From Komagataeibacter nataicola (GTDB lineage: Bacteria; Pseudomonadota; Alphaproteobacteria; Acetobacterales; Acetobacteraceae): a stretch of DNA of 37,252 bases. The stretch lies in NCBI RefSeq assembly GCF_003207795.1, contig NZ_NIRT01000027.1, positions 1-37,252 on the forward strand, given 5' to 3'. Below, piece after piece: positions 1 to 7,562 of the stretch. Each line of letters opens with the position of its first letter. Position 1 is the first letter of the stretch. A model generated the notes under the pieces. That model did no database searches. It was not told the DNA's origin and was given only the letters and a program-made list of their open reading frames with translations. The position numbers and the translations under genes were made by a program.

Positions 1-2
1 GC

Positions 3-752
3 GTGCTCAATGCCACGGCGGCGCAGAACCCTGTGGCCCTGGGCCAGTTGCAGGCAATGGGCTTCATTGCCAATGCACTGATTGGCGTTACGTCAATCAC
101 ATCCAGCGGCACATTTACGCCAGATGCCCGCACGAAATGGCTACGCATCCGGGGCGTAGGGGGTGGCGGCGGTAGCGGCGGATGTCCGTATACGGGGTCA
201 ACGCAGGAATCCACGGCATCAGGCGGCTATTCCGGGGGCTATATTGAACTGGTTGTCTCGGTGGAGGACCTTCTTGCCGGAGCTGACTCTATTGCAATAT
301 CCATCGGAGCCGGAGGATTGGCGGGAACAGGAAACGCTTCCGGCGCAACACCTGGTGGGGATGGTGGCGATACGACAATTGGCGGCGCTGTAACCATTCC
401 CGGTGGCCCTGGTGGGCATAATGGGTCATGGGGTACCGGATCGCAGGTGTTCTCTCAGGCGCTATCAACTACATTGCCGACCTCTACGGTCGGCACCATT
501 ATAGCAGGCATACCCCCAACAATCTCGAAAAACGGCCAGATCGTGCTTGGCATTGGCACCAATCAGCAGAAGGGCGGCGACGGCGGAGATACCCCTTTCG
601 GGCAGGGCGGCATCGGCGGCGTATCCCGAGGCGGCGCGATTGGTAACGGCTACGGTTCGGGCGGGGGGGGCGCCAGCCAGGGCGCCAACTATGAAGGAGC
701 AAGTGGTGCGGCTGGCCTGCCTGCCAAACTCATTATTGAGGAATATGCATAA
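3..752 (+). CDS. Glycine-rich phage tail fibre/adhesin, 5' truncated by window edge
   Basis: The frame is open to the left edge, so the N-terminus is probably missing; the GTG at position 3 is only the first possible start seen. After about 35 residues the protein has a segment of the type GTFTPDARTKWLRIRGV followed by GGGGGSGG, then many Gly-rich runs and an end of the form GLPAKLIIEEYA. This order (a short beta segment reading 'xVRGVGGGGG', Gly-rich loops, a last beta strand) is typical of the glycine-rich domain at the tips of phage tail fibres and adhesins, which bind the host surface. Its stop overlaps the next gene's ATG by one base (TAATG), which suggests translational coupling. Specificity cannot be read from the sequence. 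Confidence 0.75.
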   Translation: MLNATAAQNPVALGQLQAMGFIANALIGVTSITSSGTFTPDARTKWLRIRGVGGGGGSGGCPYTGSTQESTASGGYSGGYIELVVSVEDLLAGADSIAISIGAGGLAGTGNASGATPGGDGGDTTIGGAVTIPGGPGGHNGSWGTGSQVFSQALSTTLPTSTVGTIIAGIPPTISKNGQIVLGIGTNQQKGGDGGDTPFGQGGIGGVSRGGAIGNGYGSGGGGASQGANYEGASGAAGLPAKLIIEEYA

Positions 753-1165
753 TGGCGCGCTATCTGATCTGCCTGAGCGCCGCATCGGGCGACAAACCGG
801 CAAATTATGTGGTCAATACGATAGAATGGGACGGTAAGGCAGCATTCACGCTACCCGCCAGCACAGTGTTGATTGAGGACACGGACAGCATCTACCAGCC
901 CGGCGATACCTACGGTGTGACGCCTGCGCGTTCGGTGCCGGTCAATCCTGCCGCCACGGTCCCTCTCGCCACGCAGGCGCAGAACGCCCTGACCGCCGCC
1001 GCATCTGCCACATGGCAGGCCTATGGCATGTATGGGCAGACCACACCGACGGATGTCGTGACCTACCTGAACGCGCTGAAAGCCATTGCGGCCGGCACGG
1101 ACACCACCAGCACGGCGCTGCCCGTGGCCCCGGCGGACCTGAGTGGCGCGACCACCACGACCTGA
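752..1165 (+). CDS. Small phage tail-associated protein (hypothetical)
   Basis: This 137-aa protein starts inside the stop codon of the tail-fibre gene. It has no signal peptide or membrane segment. The N-terminal half looks beta-rich and the C-terminal part contains TPTDVVTYLNALKAIAAGTD followed by a Thr/Ala/Pro-rich tail. Short proteins with such a 'V-x-YL-x-ALK-x-IA-x-GTD' segment occur beside phage tail fibres, so a tail-tip accessory or fibre-assembly role is a reasonable guess from position. No enzyme motif is visible. A terminator-like hairpin lies 29 nt after its stop. Confidence 0.6.
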   Translation: MARYLICLSAASGDKPANYVVNTIEWDGKAAFTLPASTVLIEDTDSIYQPGDTYGVTPARSVPVNPAATVPLATQAQNALTAAASATWQAYGMYGQTTPTDVVTYLNALKAIAAGTDTTSTALPVAPADLSGATTTT

Positions 1166-1193
1166 TCCGCCCACACAACCCGCGCCTGCCACG

Positions 1194-1216
1194 CCGCCCA
1201 CCCGGGCGGTTTTTTT
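1194..1216 (+). terminator. Rho-independent terminator-like hairpin in prophage
   Basis: A stem CCGCCC/GGGCGG (1194-1199 and 1204-1209) with loop ACCC is followed by seven T residues (1210-1216). It ends only 12 nt before the ATG of the next gene at 1229. It could stop tail-gene transcription or attenuate entry into the following genes. Confidence 0.7.
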
Positions 1217-1228
1217 ATGAGAAAATGA

Positions 1229-1657
1229 ATGAGTGAAACAATACCCCCGACGCAGGGCGGTCCGGTGGCAACCATACGCTGCGCCACGGTCGAGGATCTC
1301 GCCCGCGTGCGTGAGCGGCTGGCGAAGGTTGAAGGTGGCCACGACAACCTGCGCGATGGCCTGAACACGCTCTCGCAGCAGTTTGCCGATCTCAGGCGCG
1401 ACCTCACGCAGTCAGTCACGGACAACGCCGCCCAGACCCGGCGCGAGATCATGGAGCGGGTTGACGACATGACCGACACGGCCACAGAGCGCAACAACGA
1501 GATATCGGGCAGGCTGGCGCGCATCGAGGGCGGCCTCAGGCTCACGTCATGGGTGACCATGACCTTCATCGTGCTGGCCACCGGCCTGCTGGGCTGGGGG
1601 CAGATTGGCGATGCCGCCTTCGCTTTCTGCAAGCGCGCGCTGGGGTACGGACCATGA
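1229..1657 (+). CDS. Phage protein with coiled coil and C-terminal membrane anchor
   Basis: This is a 142-aa protein. Residues about 20-100 are charged and heptad-like (LARVRERLAKVEGG, then repeated R/E/D/L positions), as expected of a coiled coil. Residues about 107-125 (WVTMTFIVLATGLLGWGQI) form one hydrophobic membrane segment close to the C-terminus. It directly precedes the putative endolysin, whose ATG overlaps its stop (ATGA at 1654-1657). Position and topology suit a lysis-module or tail-to-membrane accessory protein. It has no recognised enzyme motif, and its function is not known. Confidence 0.65.
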   Translation: MSETIPPTQGGPVATIRCATVEDLARVRERLAKVEGGHDNLRDGLNTLSQQFADLRRDLTQSVTDNAAQTRREIMERVDDMTDTATERNNEISGRLARIEGGLRLTSWVTMTFIVLATGLLGWGQIGDAAFAFCKRALGYGP

Positions 1658-2154
1658 TGGGCCTGCCCCCGGCTCCGCTGACGGACCTCAAGACCCGCGT
1701 CATTGCCCCAACCCTTGCCTTCATTGGTCTGGGTGGGTCTGCTGCGGTCAACCTGATCGCAGGCATTGCGCTGGTCGAGACGGGCTGCCGCGCACTGGTG
1801 CAGTCCGGCGGCGGTCCGGCCCTGGGCCTGTGGCAGATGGAGCCGTTCACGCATGACGACATCTGGGCAACCTTTCTGCCCGCGCAACGCCTGTCTGCCA
1901 TCCGCGCCCGGCTGTTTGCCCTGCAGGCCGCGTGGCCCATGGGTTCTGATCGCGCCACTCAGTTGATCGGCAACCTGCCCTATGCCTGCGCCATGGCGCG
2001 GCTGAAATGCTACCGCGCGCCCGAGCCGATACCCGCAGCCAATGATGCCGCCGGGCAATGCCGGTTCTGGAAAACCAACTACAACACCACGCTCGGGGCG
2101 GGGGACGTTGATCCGCAGCACGTTGCCCTGTTCGAGCAGGCCATTGAGGTATGA
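1654..2154 (+). CDS. Lysozyme-like phage protein, putative endolysin
   Basis: The chosen start is the ATG that overlaps the previous stop by 4 nt (a second ATG follows at 1657). An upstream in-frame ATG at 1549 would lie deep inside the previous gene. The 166-aa product has IALVETGCRALVQSGGGPALGLWQMEP near residues 33-60: a Glu in an E-T/S-G context followed by G-L-W-Q is the pattern of lysozyme-like and transglycosylase folds, where the Glu is the catalytic acid. A peptidoglycan-cleaving role fits the holin-like gene immediately downstream. No signal peptide is evident, so release would depend on the holin. The family assignment is from motif only. Confidence 0.6.
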   Translation: MMGLPPAPLTDLKTRVIAPTLAFIGLGGSAAVNLIAGIALVETGCRALVQSGGGPALGLWQMEPFTHDDIWATFLPAQRLSAIRARLFALQAAWPMGSDRATQLIGNLPYACAMARLKCYRAPEPIPAANDAAGQCRFWKTNYNTTLGAGDVDPQHVALFEQAIEV

Positions 2155-2155
2155 C

Positions 2156-2518
2156 ATGAACACCACCGCAAAACTCGGCGGCCTCGGCGCCGTCATTGCA
2201 CTCCTGCTGGCCGAAGTTCCGGAACAATACACGCTCTATGCCGCGATCTTCGTTTTCGCCTGTAGTGCTGCCGCAGCCATCATCCCGCCGCCGCATGCGG
2301 GCAGCCGGTGGGCCTTGGCCTATCAGCTTATGACCACCATCGGGCTGAACATCGGCTGGGCAGAAAACCACTTCAAGCCCGGCCAGTCAGGCGTGCGCGT
2401 GCCGCTGGCTGACAAGCCCGCCGCCAAGCAGGCCGTGGCCACAGCCGGCATTCCGGTTTTGAACAGGAAAGGCAGGCCCGAAATACTGAAAAAGCAGGAG
2501 GTGCAGCTCCGGCGCTAG
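2156..2518 (+). CDS. Putative phage holin
   Basis: This 120-aa protein starts one base after the endolysin stop. Two hydrophobic stretches, around residues 6-20 (LGGLGAVIALLLAEV) and 25-45 (YTLYAAIFVFACSAAAAII), are separated by a short turn, and a hydrophilic, Lys/Arg-rich tail follows. Small size, two closely spaced membrane segments, a basic C-terminus and adjacency to a lysozyme-like gene together suggest a class II-type holin. The in-frame ATG at 2042 is inside the endolysin gene and was not used. Confidence 0.6.
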   Translation: MNTTAKLGGLGAVIALLLAEVPEQYTLYAAIFVFACSAAAAIIPPPHAGSRWALAYQLMTTIGLNIGWAENHFKPGQSGVRVPLADKPAAKQAVATAGIPVLNRKGRPEILKKQEVQLRR

Positions 2519-2592
2519 GTGGATGGCCGATGTGAGCCGAAGCTGCAAACCCTATTCTGCCCTTTATTGCGGCAAAAATAAGTCGCGTATGT

Positions 2593-2616
2593 CCGCCGCC
2601 GCAGAGCGGTTTTTTT
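2593..2616 (+). terminator. Terminator-like hairpin before lipoprotein gene
   Basis: A CCGC...GCGG stem (best arms 2599-2602 and 2606-2609, with alternative CCGC arms upstream) is followed by seven T residues (2610-2616). It ends 14 nt before the start at 2631 and resembles the element at 1194-1216 in layout, though its stem is shorter. Confidence 0.5.
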
Positions 2617-2630
2617 ACAGGAACACAAAC

Positions 2631-3212
2631 ATGAACCTTATGCTCTCCCGCCGGTGCGTGCTGCGCATGGGGGCCGGAACGCTGATGGCCGACATGCTCG
2701 CTGGCTGCACGCTCACCCGCGCGGGCAAGGTCACCACCATTACCCTGAACGTGGCTGAAGTCACGGATTACGGGAATGCCATTTTGTCATTCGCCAGTAC
2801 CGCCATCAGTCTTTCATTTGTCACAGCGGCCATGGGTCCGGCAAACGTGGCGCTGGCCAGTACGGTGATCGCCGCACTCAAGGAAGCGCTCGATGCGTTC
2901 AAGACTGCCGCCGGGTCAAGCACATCCGTAAGTTATGACAGCACCAGCATCCACACGGCGTTTGACAGTATTTTATCCGATATCGAGCAGATCAATACCC
3001 TTGTTATTGCGGTTATTACGGGCATGGCGTCCGACCTGTCGGGCACTGTGGTCTCGGAGGCGAAAACGGCAGCGAATGCCGCGTCAACGCTGATCTCGCT
3101 CCTCAAGGCCATGGTGGACATGACGACACGGCGCATGGCGGTCGGTACGACCCTGCCTGCACAGGAAGCAATCGGGCGGATTACAGTTTTCGTGGCAACG
3201 CATGGTGCATGA
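2631..3212 (+). CDS. Prophage-encoded putative lipoprotein
   Basis: The ATG at 2631 is chosen because it has an AGGA 8 nt upstream (2619-2622) and because the longer in-frame start at 2523 would place a terminator hairpin inside the coding region. The 193-aa protein begins SRRCVLRMGAGTLMADMLAGC: basic residues, a hydrophobic stretch and an L-A-G-C lipobox, consistent with a lipoprotein signal with Cys at about residue 25. The mature part is rich in Ala, Thr and Ser and appears helical, with no catalytic motif. Its place after the endolysin and holin would suit an outer-membrane disruption (spanin-like) or superinfection role, but no spanin motif is seen. Confidence 0.65.
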   Translation: MNLMLSRRCVLRMGAGTLMADMLAGCTLTRAGKVTTITLNVAEVTDYGNAILSFASTAISLSFVTAAMGPANVALASTVIAALKEALDAFKTAAGSSTSVSYDSTSIHTAFDSILSDIEQINTLVIAVITGMASDLSGTVVSEAKTAANAASTLISLLKAMVDMTTRRMAVGTTLPAQEAIGRITVFVATHGA

Positions 3213-3227
3213 ACGGGGGGAAGCAAC

Positions 3228-3380
3228 ATGGAACATGCCGCAACGATACTTCCTTTCCTTTATGGCATTATGGTGGGGAATGCCGTCAGCCTGACGGCTG
3301 GAGGACTTTTTGTGTTACGCCACTGGCGGCGGCAGCGAATGATCCGTGAATGTCTTGGCCCACCAACAGATCATCAATAA
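3228..3380 (+). CDS. Small 50-aa membrane protein at prophage end
   Basis: A short ORF begins with ATG at 3228, 15 nt after the lipoprotein stop and behind a GGGGGGAAG ribosome-binding site (3215-3223). The product has one hydrophobic segment (ILPFLYGIMVGNAVSLTAGG, roughly residues 7-26), then HWRRQRMIRE and a short polar tail. A single membrane span followed by a basic stretch puts the C-terminus in the cytoplasm by the positive-inside rule. It may belong to the lysis cassette (small inner-membrane spanin or antiholin type), but no family is recognised. Confidence 0.55.
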   Translation: MEHAATILPFLYGIMVGNAVSLTAGGLFVLRHWRRQRMIRECLGPPTDHQ

Positions 3381-3449
3381 AAACTAATAATCGTTTTCGG
3401 ATATGACTTTTTTCAAGAAAGCGATGTCACCTGCAGCGGTTATTCTTTA

Positions 3450-4346
3450 TCACTTCCTGGGTTTCAGGCGTGCAGGCAGCCTGATTTCACTTGCCAGCAC
3501 GCCCGCTACGATACAGCACGCACCCACAACCGAGGTGACTGGCAGCGGGTCACCAGCCATGCGCCCGACAACGCCGCCCCATACGGGCTCACCAGCGTAG
3601 ATAATGGTGGCCCGTGTAGGCGAGATGGCTTTCTGCGCCCAGTTCATGACCAGTTGCACAAGCATGCTGCCCATGCCAAGACCCATGCTTCCGGCAACCC
3701 AGATCCATGAAAATGCTGGCAGGTGCTCACCCGCAACCGGCATGGCCAGCAGGGCCAGAAGCCCGGCCACCAGCAGTTGCACCACGGTGATGCGCCTGCT
3801 GTCACCCAGTGTTGCACAACGGCTGATCAGCACAATCTCGGCGGCCACCGATACGGCACACAGCATGGTGGCCCATTCACCCCGGCCAAATCTACCCTGT
3901 GTCGCGCCCGTGCCTGCCAGCAGCACCAGCCCGCAAAACGCCAGCCCGATCCCCACCCAGTTCATGAGACGTGGCGGCCTGTGCAGCACGATCCATTGCA
4001 AAAGAGGCACGATCGGCACGTAAAGCGCGGTCAGGAATGCCGAACGGCTGCTGCTGATGGTTTGCAGCCCGTAACTCTGCAAGGTGTAACCGGCCCATAT
4101 CGTGATGCCGACCGCCATGCCCGCCCCGGCCTCGGCCAGGCTGGTCCGCCGCAGGGCACGGTGAAAAATCGCGCTGCCTGCCAGCCCCGCCGTCATGAAG
4201 CGCAACCCCACGAAAAACAGCGGCCCGCAATGCCGTAGTGCGACATGCACGATCAGGAACGTGCCACCCCAGAACAGTGTTACGGCCATCAGGGCCAGTT
4301 CCTGCCGGGACGGGAGGTTTATGCTCGCCATGCGCGCGCCATCCAC
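3450..4346 (-). CDS. EamA/DMT-family transporter
   Basis: This 298-aa inner-membrane protein has about ten hydrophobic segments and two tandem EamA-like halves. The first half carries ALMAVTLFWGGTFLIVHVAL near the N-terminus, and the second has ISPTRATIIYAGEPVWGGVVG near residue 245, matching the 'a-x-x-a-x-x-x-x-x-EPv' signature of drug/metabolite transporters. These proteins export small metabolites or amino acids, and the substrate is not readable here. The gene is convergent with the prophage and divergent from the MgtC gene, so it probably marks the first chromosomal gene after the prophage. The C-terminus is basic. Confidence 0.85.
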   Translation of the reverse strand: MDGARMASINLPSRQELALMAVTLFWGGTFLIVHVALRHCGPLFFVGLRFMTAGLAGSAIFHRALRRTSLAEAGAGMAVGITIWAGYTLQSYGLQTISSSRSAFLTALYVPIVPLLQWIVLHRPPRLMNWVGIGLAFCGLVLLAGTGATQGRFGRGEWATMLCAVSVAAEIVLISRCATLGDSRRITVVQLLVAGLLALLAMPVAGEHLPAFSWIWVAGSMGLGMGSMLVQLVMNWAQKAISPTRATIIYAGEPVWGGVVGRMAGDPLPVTSVVGACCIVAGVLASEIRLPARLKPRK

Positions 4347-4484
4347 TGTTTTATTTCAATCTGCACCCTTTCCTCCTCGCAGGCGGGGATAAAGCGGGGC
4401 TACCCTGCGGGCTGGTACGCAACCCGACCTTCTCCCATGCTGTTTAACCGGCAGGCGCATGGTTTGGTGCGGAGGAGGGTGGTC

Positions 4485-5285
4485 TTGTCACTTTTTGCCA
4501 ATATGTCATCGGGGGAAGACTGGCTCCAGCTTGGTGAACTTGTGCTTGCTTTCGTGCTGTCGGCGCTGGTGGGGATGGAGCGGGAGTTCAGGCAGAAAAG
4601 CGCGGGGCTGCGCACTTACACGCTGGTCGGGGTGGCTTCCGCGCTGTTCATGCTGGTGTCAAAATACGGGTTCAACAACATCCTTGATGCGGGGCGTGTC
4701 GTGCTGGACCCCTCACGGATTGCGGCACAGGTGGTATCGGGCATCGGGTTCATTGGCGGTGGCGTCATCTTCATGCGGCGTGACATCGTGCGGGGGCTGA
4801 CCACCGCTGCGTCCGTCTGGCTGACTGCGGCACTGGGCATGGCCTGTGGGGCGGGGCTCATTACGCTGGCAGTGGCGACGACCATCGGCCATTTCATCAT
4901 CATGCTCGGCTTTCCGCGCATCAGCCACCTTATTCCACGCGATCATGCCGCCCGTTCGGTGGGGCTGTTCCTGTCTTACCCCGACGGGCGCGGATTGCTG
5001 CGCATGATCCTCATCCGCTGCACCAGACTGCGTTTTACCATTACCCGCGTCAAGCTCGAGCCGCCTGATCGATCCCTGCAAGACCCCGAGGCCCTGCAGG
5101 ACCTGCGCGACCGGCAGCACGATGCGGAACTTCCTCCACCTGACGAAAGACCCGGCCATGGCACGGTCACGCTATTCATCAAGGTGCGCGGCAGGCGGCC
5201 CGTCTCGCACCTTGTCGCTGCGTTATCGGATATTGATGGCATTATCAGCGTAGAAACCGATGAAGGCGATCATGACCCCGAATAG
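4485..5285 (+). CDS. mgtC: MgtC/SapB family membrane protein
   Basis: The N-terminal half has four to five membrane segments and family landmarks: LSALVGMEREFRQKSAGLRT, then ALFMLVSKYGF, then VSGIGFIGGGVIF. The C-terminal part is soluble and ACT-like. MgtC proteins affect Mg2+ homeostasis, and in some bacteria F-type ATP synthase and phosphate uptake. Start choice: a strong GGAGGAGGG (4471-4479) sits 5 nt before an in-frame TTG at 4485. The in-frame ATGs at 4437 and 4503 lack any ribosome-binding site, so TTG is preferred, giving 266 aa. It is divergent from the EamA gene, sharing a 138-nt intergenic region. Confidence 0.85.
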   Translation: MSLFANMSSGEDWLQLGELVLAFVLSALVGMEREFRQKSAGLRTYTLVGVASALFMLVSKYGFNNILDAGRVVLDPSRIAAQVVSGIGFIGGGVIFMRRDIVRGLTTAASVWLTAALGMACGAGLITLAVATTIGHFIIMLGFPRISHLIPRDHAARSVGLFLSYPDGRGLLRMILIRCTRLRFTITRVKLEPPDRSLQDPEALQDLRDRQHDAELPPPDERPGHGTVTLFIKVRGRRPVSHLVAALSDIDGIISVETDEGDHDPE

Positions 5286-5304
5286 GCAGCCTGCTCCACG
5301 CTGC

Positions 5305-5649
5305 TCAGAGCGGTAGCTGCACGCGCCCCTGTGCATCGCGGGTTACGGCAGTGGTGGCCACAACCGCGCCAATAGGCAGGGCGGCATACAGATGCGGAAA
5401 AAGCTGCCCTCCGCGTGATGGCTCCCAGCGCACTGCCGCCGGGTCGAGCAGGCCCAGATCGACCGCAAGCAGCACAAGGCCGCTCTGGCCTGCAAAATGC
5501 TTTTCAAGCGTGCCGTGCACCTGCGGCCCGGTGGAGAAATGGATGAAGCCATCCGCCACATCAGCCGGCGAACCCTTGAACAGGCCCGCGCGGACAAACG
5601 CCTCGTGCTCGGAGGCGGTCAGGATTTTATATACGATATGCTCTGTCAT
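5305..5649 (-). CDS. DUF952 family protein
   Basis: This compact 114-aa protein has family features: an N-terminal VYKILTASEHEAF, then DGFIHFST near residues 33-40, a central LVLLAVDL and a late WEPSRGGQLFPHLYAALP. DUF952 proteins are small, soluble and of unproven function. The gene is convergent with mgtC (19-nt gap) and is followed on the same strand by none of its own partners. No regulation is visible. Confidence 0.85.
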   Translation of the reverse strand: MTEHIVYKILTASEHEAFVRAGLFKGSPADVADGFIHFSTGPQVHGTLEKHFAGQSGLVLLAVDLGLLDPAAVRWEPSRGGQLFPHLYAALPIGAVVATTAVTRDAQGRVQLPL

Positions 5650-5711
5650 GGTGTTCTGGTCCGGTCAGGAAAGGGCGCAGCATAGGCCAGTGCGCCGCCA
5701 GAGGAAACATG

Positions 5712-6836
5712 TCAGCCGCCGTAGCGCCTGCCCATGCGCAACACGGCCAGCGCTACGCCGGCCAGCCCCGCGCTCCACGCCAGCACCGCACAGGGGCCCA
5801 CGCTGGACAGAACCACCCCGCCACACAGCGCGCCCGCGCCGATGCCGCTATTGAACCCCGTGACACAGAATGAACAGGCGGCTTCGCGCTGATGGGGGGC
5901 CAGTTCAATGGCATAGCTTTGCGGGCCAAGATTGATCAGCGCAGCAATGATGCCCCATACCGCCATATCTACCCATGCCAGCCATGGCGACCAGCCTGAG
6001 GCAACCAGCAGCACATGACTCAACATCAGGGCGATCATGGCGATGCCAATCGTGCGCCCCGCCGACCAGGGCAGGTGGCCGCCCAGCCAGTTACCCCCGA
6101 TCCCCACCGCGCCATAGATCAGCAGCAGCAGCGGCACCAGCCGTTCTGGCGTGTGCGGTATGGCTGACAGAAGCGGAATGATATAGGTATAGGCCGTAAA
6201 ATGGGCGCTCACCACCAGTGCTGTCAGCACGGCGATGTAACGCAGCACCGGCTGGCGCAGGAGGGCTGGAATATCAAGATGCCTGCGCTGCGAGGGCAGG
6301 GGCGGCAGCAATGCCAGAACGCCGCCCATGATGGCCAGCGCCGCAATGCCGCACACCACGAACGCAGCGCGCCAGCCCAGCCACTGCCCGATGGCCGCAG
6401 CCATGGGAATGCCCCCCGCAAACCCCACTGCAACCCCCGTGAAGGCCCATGCCGTGGCGCGCGCCACTGGCATATGGGGGGCAAGGCGGACGGCAACCCC
6501 GGCTATGGTCGACCAGAAAATGCCATGCCCGAGCGCCAGCGCAACCCGCATTGCCGCCATGAGCGCGTAGTGACTGACAAAGGCGCAGGCAACATCCATC
6601 ACCCCCGCCAGCCCCAGCAGCATGGCCATGAGCGTGCGCCGGTCCAGCCCCGAGGTGAACAGCGTGAGCGGGATTGCGGTCAGCGCCACCAGCCAGGCAT
6701 AGCCCGTGACCAGCAGCCCGATGCGACCGGGTGATACATGAAGGCCGGCCGCCATGTCCGTCAGCAGCCCTATGGGCAGCACCTCGGTCACCAGCCAGAC
6801 AAACGCCCCCATCGAGAGCATGACGATACGCATCAT
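5712..6836 (-). CDS. MFS exporter, sugar/drug efflux (SotB/AraJ-like)
   Basis: A 12-span major facilitator of about 374 aa. The N-terminus contains MLSMGAFVWLVTEVLPIGLL, the signature start of the arabinose/sugar-efflux and chloramphenicol-resistance type permeases, and a GHGIFWSTIAGVAVRLAP segment around residue 100. The start is placed at the ATG giving MMRIVML (6836), with a GGGGG about 11 nt upstream. An in-frame codon at 6872 would add 12 unlikely residues. The protein probably exports sugars or small toxic compounds. It is divergent from the small gene at 7037. Confidence 0.85.
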   Translation of the reverse strand: MMRIVMLSMGAFVWLVTEVLPIGLLTDMAAGLHVSPGRIGLLVTGYAWLVALTAIPLTLFTSGLDRRTLMAMLLGLAGVMDVACAFVSHYALMAAMRVALALGHGIFWSTIAGVAVRLAPHMPVARATAWAFTGVAVGFAGGIPMAAAIGQWLGWRAAFVVCGIAALAIMGGVLALLPPLPSQRRHLDIPALLRQPVLRYIAVLTALVVSAHFTAYTYIIPLLSAIPHTPERLVPLLLLIYGAVGIGGNWLGGHLPWSAGRTIGIAMIALMLSHVLLVASGWSPWLAWVDMAVWGIIAALINLGPQSYAIELAPHQREAACSFCVTGFNSGIGAGALCGGVVLSSVGPCAVLAWSAGLAGVALAVLRMGRRYGG

Positions 6837-7036
6837 AAACTCATTTACCCCCGGCAAGCCGCCTGCTTGCAAGCACAGCGGAACCGGGCCGCTTTAACGC
6901 TATATCGGGAGGGCGAAAAGAGGGCGGATACGCACAATTACCGGCATGATGCAAAATCGGTCTGGTCATTGCGGCGCCAAGGGGGCACCGTGGGTCAATT
7001 ACCCATCACCGCGCATGGATAGACGGAAAGGTTCGC

Positions 7037-7444
7037 ATGATGATGCCCCTCCCTGACAATGATACGGGACCAGCCGTATTGCATTTTCCGCGCCGGAACA
7101 TCCTGCCCGCGGGAGAAGCATCGGATTACCTGGGTATCCGCCCCCGCCACCTGCGCGCCATGCGCCTGCTGCGCTGCGGGCCAAAAACCATCACCATCAA
7201 CCGCGAGACGCTTTATACTGAAGAAGACCTGCGCAGTTTCCGCCAGGGACTGCTAAATATGGTGGGCGTTACGGAAAATGGAGGGTTTTACCGGGAACTC
7301 AAGCCCGCCGAACGGACCACCACCACTGCTGGCGACCCGCTGATCGTACTCCTGTCGCGTCATATCATCCGCCGCAAGGCCACACTGGTGGGGTTGTGGG
7401 GCATGATGGCGGTGGGAATTGGCATCGACCTGATCCTGTTCTGA
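7037..7444 (+). CDS. Small protein with HTH-like segment and C-terminal membrane anchor
   Basis: This 135-aa protein belongs to no family I recognise. Residues about 24-72 (LPAGEASDYLGIRPRHLRAM, then a basic turn and LYTEEDLRSF) have the shape of an excisionase/MerR-type winged helix: a start like 'xxxEAAxxLgi', a second helix, and a tail like 'Y..eDL..f'. Residues about 115-135 (LVGLWGMMAVGIGIDLILF) form a hydrophobic anchor ending at the C-terminus. A membrane-attached DNA-binding-like protein is unusual. It could be a tail-anchored regulator, but DNA binding is unproven. Three consecutive in-frame ATG or near-start codons leave the exact N-terminus open. Confidence 0.65.
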   Translation: MMMPLPDNDTGPAVLHFPRRNILPAGEASDYLGIRPRHLRAMRLLRCGPKTITINRETLYTEEDLRSFRQGLLNMVGVTENGGFYRELKPAERTTTTAGDPLIVLLSRHIIRRKATLVGLWGMMAVGIGIDLILF

Positions 7445-7502
7445 ACAGACCCGGGCGCCCGGCGCGGAGAGAGACGCGCAGGGAGCGCAGCCTATCGGGA
7501 AC

Positions 7503-7538
7503 AAAAAAAGGGAGGCTCCTGCTGGAGCCCCCCTTTTT
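7503..7538. terminator. Bidirectional rho-independent terminator
   Basis: The stem GGG-A-GGCTCC / GGAGCC-C-CCC (7510-7519 and 7524-7533, one mismatch, loop TGCT) is flanked by seven A residues on the left and five T residues on the right. It lies between the convergent genes ending at 7444 and 7563, so it can serve both strands. Confidence 0.85.
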
Positions 7539-7562
7539 GACACATGGCGTCAGCCGCGCAGA

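Noticed and set aside
1063-2232. 389-codon minus-strand open frame across the prophage lysis genes
   Set aside because: Composition is Arg/Ser/Pro-rich shadow coding. The plus-strand genes have overlapping starts, membrane segments and a lysozyme-like motif.
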